A stretch of DNA of 64,000 bases from Setophaga petechia (Eukaryota; Chordata; Aves; Passeriformes; Parulidae), in contig JANCRA010000007.1 in the NCBI GenBank assembly GCA_024362935.1, positions 11,782,503 to 11,846,502 of the forward strand, in the 5' to 3' direction. Below the pieces are notes generated by a model that had not been told where the DNA came from, did no database searches, and saw nothing but the letters and a program-made list of their open reading frames with translations. The stretch's first letter is position 1. Each line of letters starts with the position of its first letter. Positions 54,401 to 64,000 of this stretch are shown here, piece after piece. The position numbers and the translations under genes were made by a program.

Positions 54401-57400
54401 GATTTTCCTTTCAGCCAGTCCATGCTCTATCAGCTTCTGGAATAGAAGGTGCATTGCACTTGGCCACATCTTCACATGCATTGACCATTAATGACAACAA
54501 TCATTAAAAGAATTAACTTCTACCAAACAAGAATTTGCAATCACTCCCATTCTACACACCCATAAACAAAATATGTCTTTACTGTGTCCTTGATCCACAC
54601 TCCTGTATCATTCATGGGGCACTGTAATGTTACTTACTGAACAACTTTGGGCTTTTTTCTTACCACTGGGAATTGCTTCCTGTTGCTGCTGTGTGAGGGA
54701 AAAGTAGTGACGACACTAGCTTGAATGGTAAGCAGGAAAACCTGTGCATCTCAGGAAGTACTTAATCCAAGCCTCGCCTGCTGTTATATGAAAATCTGTA
54801 TGGAATAAACCAGTCCTGCCTCCTCTCTTTTCTCTCCATGGCTTGTGAGCTTGGGACCTTCTCCCACCCACAGTTCTCATTAAAACTGAGAACGGGGGAG
54901 AAATGGCAGCTAAACTTTAAAGGAGACATTAACTTGCCAAGTGTTCTCTTTGTACATACATCACAAGGATACAAATAGGACCAAACTAAATGTCCAGTCT
55001 CTTCGGAAGTTATTTCTCTTCCATAAGAAAAGTCACTTTTTGTTGTATAAAGATACCATTAAAAGTTACCTTCATTTAAAGCTACTGGAAGAAATTCCAA
55101 GAGAGAAGAACCCAAATCCATTGAAGGCTCCAGCCTAGTAGAAAATTTGCATTAGCTACGGGCCATCATGTAAATATACAAGCTACAGGATTAATCACTA
55201 GCAGTAAACAAATATTTGAAGAGATGCTTTCACACAGCACTTGCATGGCAAGAAATTAGCTATAAAAATCAATTATGCATCATTATCATCTGACAGTATG
55301 TATCCAGGAGATTCATCTCAGGAAACACAAAGCAAGCATCTGGTCAAGTGCAAACACCTCATTCTGCAATTGATAGCCTGGCCAGGGCACATTTCAGAGA
55401 GGTCATTTACCCCATCCTCTTGGGAAGGGAAAAATGAATCTTAAAGCAAAGCCACAATAAGACATAAAAGAAAGCGAGTCCTTGAAAAATAAACTCTGAC
55501 CTGTAAATTATGGAAACAAATTTATTAATAGAAAGAGAAAAGTTTCTCCCACTGTAAACTACCACAGTATAGCAGGTTTGTGCTTTGTTAAATGGAAGAA
55601 TTTAGACTGCAGTGAAATGTGGTGTAACTTCATTATGCTCAATATTCAGGTTTCTGGTGTTTCAAGGGAAGTCTGAGCAGAAGTGGATTCCTAGTTCATA
55701 CAAAACTGAAGTATTTTACTGTAGTCAGTGTATTAATACTGCCTCACTTCAGCCAAGAAATAGGTTTCATTTGATTCAAGGTAACTGAAATCTAGTGGAA
55801 ATTCTCCCTCTGAATCTGTTTTTTTTGAAATAGTTTCTACTCAGCCTGAAAATGAATCTCTGTTACAAAAACAATTTTTAGGTATCTCCTTCAGGAGGAG
55901 GGTGTTATTTTATTTAGCTTAGGATTTGTTCAGAATAGGGATTTAGTACCTAAAAGAATAATCCAGGATATCTATTATAAAACTAGTATGCAAAATTCAT
56001 ACAACATCATTATTCCAATAATTATCAGAGTTACACTGGCATCTACTTTCTCTGAGTAGCCTTGGAAATCTCATTTGTGATTGCTGTCAATTTCTTTACT
56101 TGGTTTTTGTTCTTTTTTAGAGAAGAGGGAGTATTAAATTGGAGATGTCTGTGTACAATAACAGATTAAAACAAAATTCAAAAGAACAGATGAATCCGTG
56201 GATCTAAGAAGAGGCAAGAATAAATCCTCAAGAGATGCTTTTTTTGAAGAAACCTGCAAACAAGCTTTGGACCTTGTGTGCCGTATTTTATTGGTGTGAA
56301 ACAAATATGAGAAAAGTTAATTCATTTTAAAGTTTAAAAGTTTACCTTACTGCTGTGGCATTTTTCTTTATGAAACACCATTACCATAGCAGACCTCTCA
56401 GTGAACTCCTGGTGGTCACATCAACAAGAAACATTGACAGGGAATCTTATAAGGAAATCCCATAACATGCCCCTCTTACGACTCACCAGTAGTTACCACT
56501 AGACACACAGGTCAGGAAGCAAGGTCCCAGGGGGATGAGGTGAATCTCTCCCTGGCAGCCAAGGAAATGGCAGCACCAGGACCATTTTTCAGCTGGTGAT
56601 GAACATCTGCAGCCAGCACTATGTGGAGAGGCAGACAGAGGGAAGCATTCAAGGCTGCAGCACAGACCAGCCCAGCTCTTACAGATTCAAGGTGCCAAAT
56701 CTACCTCCAAGGTAGATTTAGCCCAAAGCTGAAATCTTCCAGACTCGCAGAGAGAAAAAGAGGTAGCAGTGCCTGGTCTTCCTCCCAGGGCAGCAAAAAT
56801 CCAAAATGCTTTCAAAAGAACAGGTTAAGCATATTTTGCCCTTTCTTATTTTCCTAACTTTCCATATTTACTCCTTCACTGCTTCAGCTCCTATTCTTCC
56901 TACTAACTGGGCTACATTTTCATAGTCCTCTTATTGTCTTGTTGCCCCCTTAGGCAACAAGAAGCACCTGTTAACTTAGAAAACATCTCCACACCTGTAC
57001 TTCATTCAAGTATATTGGCAACAGCTGCACATCTCTACCAAGGAAAGCTTCTGTTCTTAGTTTCTGCTAGCTATGATCTCCTTTTGTTTCCCTCAAGACT
57101 TATCTTCAGCCAAGTGCACAGTATTTCATTGCAGCTGCTTCTGGTTTTATATTGTTTAGATTTCTTTCTTGGTAACTCTATGAATTGGCTGAATACTTTT
57201 TATTATTTCTGTGGGGCTTAAGGGAGAAAAAACAAGCAATTCCTTTACTTGTGAATTCTGTCATTTATTAGGAGAGTAAAACTCTCAGGAGAAAATGCAG
57301 TATTCCAAGTAATATCATTTGTAGGGGAACTTAAAAGGACTTTATTTTAAAGCTAGGTGAAACAGAGTGAGAAATTGATGACAGACAGAAAATTAGAAAA

Positions 57401-58380
57401 TTGGAATTAGCGCAGGAAATGTGCTCTGAAGTGAAAATAATGTTAATTACATTGCAAGAGGCAACATAAGCTAAAGACCTATTATTTCCAGGCCTTCTTA
57501 ATGCTAAACAAAACACAAGCAGGTACTGGGAACTGTGTCACTGGAAATAAATAGCTGTATTATTATCAGCTTCTGAATGTGAATTGCATGTAGAACAAGT
57601 TCTTCAATATTCTGTCTATAAACATTCACAGTATTGTGTTGAGTAATCTTCCAAAAACTTTGGAATTTGGATGTCTTCTAGCATACCTAGAGCCTTTTAC
57701 AGAGAAAAGGTATCATTTCATGGGGGTTTTTTGTTGTTGGTTTTTTGTGGGGTTTTCTTCAGTGCATAAAGGCAAAAGACTGGTCTGTAAAGACACCTAG
57801 GTGTCTAATCCTGTACAGTCTAAACCCAAAGTCTACTGCTTTCTGACCTCAGAGGTATGTCTGTGGATAATTATATTTCTTATAATTTTAAAGGTCCTTT
57901 TCCATTCTCCTTTAATAAAGGTCGAATTGATCCATGAAAAAACTGCGCAGCTGTGAATAACCTGAGGCTGAGGTGGCTCTTGGGATGCTTCTGAAGGAGG
58001 GAGAAAGTGCAGAGCTGGTTTGCTCAGAGAAAGCAGATCTTTTTTGCTTATTTGTTGTGTCCTGACTTGCTTTGTTCTGAGGTGCTAACAGTAACTATTT
58101 AAAACCTCCTGAGCCAGTGTGCCAAGTGATTAGTACAGAAACTCCCCAGCTGTCTCTGTGGGACGTTCAACAGAATTTTCTTTTCATGGGCCACAAACAT
58201 TGATGGATTAAATCGCACAAAACCCAATGTTAACAGAAAAAAATGTTCCTGACCAAGAATGAAGCTTGTGTACAAAAATCTGTACTTTCATATGAGCTAG
58301 CCATAAAATTAATTATAAAAAATACTGTTATTACTACCACAAATATTTACTGTCGTAGCACCTGAAATGTTTTGGTGTGC
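51471..58380. other. Intergenic sequence downstream of the SH2D4B-like gene
   Basis: AT-rich DNA lies between the large CpG island and the presumed 3' end of the minus-strand gene. A GC-richer patch at 56480-56800 contains a short inverted repeat (AAATCTACC/GGTAGATTT) but no recognised gene. Confidence 0.6.
57718..57760. repeat. G/T-rich low-complexity tract
   Basis: A short G/T run (GGGGGTTTTTTGTTGTTGG and onward) is similar in style to the tracts at 5.5 and 10.5 kb. Confidence 0.8.
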
Positions 58381-59623
58381 TTTATTGGCTTGGATAAGAC
58401 AAGTTTCTTTTCCTGGTTGATTTACCATCTAGATCAGACAGAGTACAGAAGGTACAGTGAGTCAAAAGTCAAATGATTGACTGAGGAGAAAGGATTCAGG
58501 AGACAGGAGGTTCAGGAGAGATCTCACCTGGATTTTGAATGGAACCCCACAGGCCTCAGAGACTGCCCAAAACAGTAGCTTATAGAAATATGCTCAGTGT
58601 GCCTTTCCTATGTGTACTGTGATGAGAGTTTATTATTTTTCTAGTCCAAGCACTAAGCAACTGTCCCACAGATCTAGGCTTCTGTTCAATTTTCATAGGG
58701 TTAATATTTATAGTAAATGGATCAGGAACACATTGTGTGCATCTTGGTTTTACACATAAAATAGCATACTGATAATGTAATTAGCTGTACCTTTTCTATG
58801 TATAAATATACCAGTCCCACTCTCTCTTATAACTCAGAAAAGGAAAATACCCAGTCCTATAGAAAAGTAAAGCTAGCAATATCCACTGTGTCTCTTGCAC
58901 ATCTAAAAGTGGAAAGCATGACACAGCCAGTGAGAGAATTGCAGCAAATCAAACAGTTTCCTTTAGAATAAACTGACCACTTACTGTACAGGAGTAAAGT
59001 TTCTTCCAAGGATGTTGGGCTTTATGAAAATGTAAATAAAATGTGTTTGACCTTTTTCTCTGCTGTGGGGAACTTTGTAGGTCTGAATTCAAAAGCATAA
59101 TGGCAACTTTCAAGCTACACTTAATTACATACACAATCATAAACTTCACAGGGATGTTTGAAGGCTGCTTCTCTTGTCATCAAAGTGCACCACTGGGTAA
59201 TGAAATTGTCAACAGAAACTGTCAAACCTTGCTTTGGAACACAGAATCTGTTCACCAGCACTGATACTTCATACAGTACTCTGTAAATGGCTCCTGCCCA
59301 TGCTTCTTGCAGTATAAAACATGAGAAAATTAGGACAGGAACTTAGCATTCCATGCAATTGGCTACAAACCCTTGAAAATTTTTTGGAAGTAGTCCTCTT
59401 TTGCAATTTGCTGGTAATTTCTCACCTTCCAAGTGCTAGCAGTATGAATAATGATGATGATAATTCATATGCAAACCAGAAATATTTTAGGCCTCCTAGT
59501 GTGGATACTTTTTGGCCACAAGACCAGTGGCTTTGAAAGTGGGTTAACTACTTCCATTGTTTACTTTTGTAACTATCTATTACTACAGCTATCCAGAATG
59601 CATTCCTGTTGGTCCTGGATCAG
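58381..59623 (-). other. SH2D4B: Presumed 3' UTR of the SH2D4B-like gene
   Basis: This is the sequence following the stop codon on the minus strand. Possible AATAAA poly(A) signals occur at 58629-58634 and 58381-58386, read on the minus strand. Either would give a 3' UTR of about 1.0-1.3 kb. Which one is used cannot be told from sequence alone. No other coding signal is supported here. Confidence 0.4.

Positions 59624-64000
<4,377 letters not shown>

Overview
The window reads as vertebrate, most likely bird, nuclear DNA. It is AT-rich with long stretches lacking coding potential. Its repeats are avian in style: CR1 LINE pieces with the typical 3' tail, and a fragment resembling an avian endogenous-retrovirus LTR. 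The one gene I can support is split by canonical introns and encodes a metazoan SH2 domain. There are no bacterial-type operons, CRISPR arrays, tRNA or rRNA genes that I can recognise. Almost all short open reading frames here look like chance.

Right end (about 58.4-64 kb): the 3' end of a minus-strand gene of the SH2D4 adaptor family, best match SH2D4B. It comprises the core SH2 exon (62387-62607), a 2.67 kb last intron holding an antisense-oriented LTR fragment, the terminal coding exon (59624-59716) with its stop codon, and a presumed 3' UTR. Upstream exons lie mostly beyond the right edge.

Remainder (1 to about 58 kb): this looks like the gene-poor region downstream of that gene. From my memory of human gene order, it would correspond to the large interval between SH2D4B and NRG3; this is inference. 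Landmarks are a CR1 3' end near 5.77 kb, G/T- and A/C-rich tracts, an exact 39-bp tandem duplication at 17.3 kb, a short minisatellite at 18.2 kb, a mosaic of oppositely oriented CR1 pieces at 28.1-29.3 kb, a small CpG island with a CTCF-like motif at 30.5-30.7 kb, a perfect 16-bp inverted repeat at 43.3 kb, and a larger CpG island at 50.8-51.5 kb.

The CpG islands are the most plausible sites of undescribed function, as promoters of unannotated transcripts or regulatory elements. I found no convincing evidence of a novel multi-gene system.
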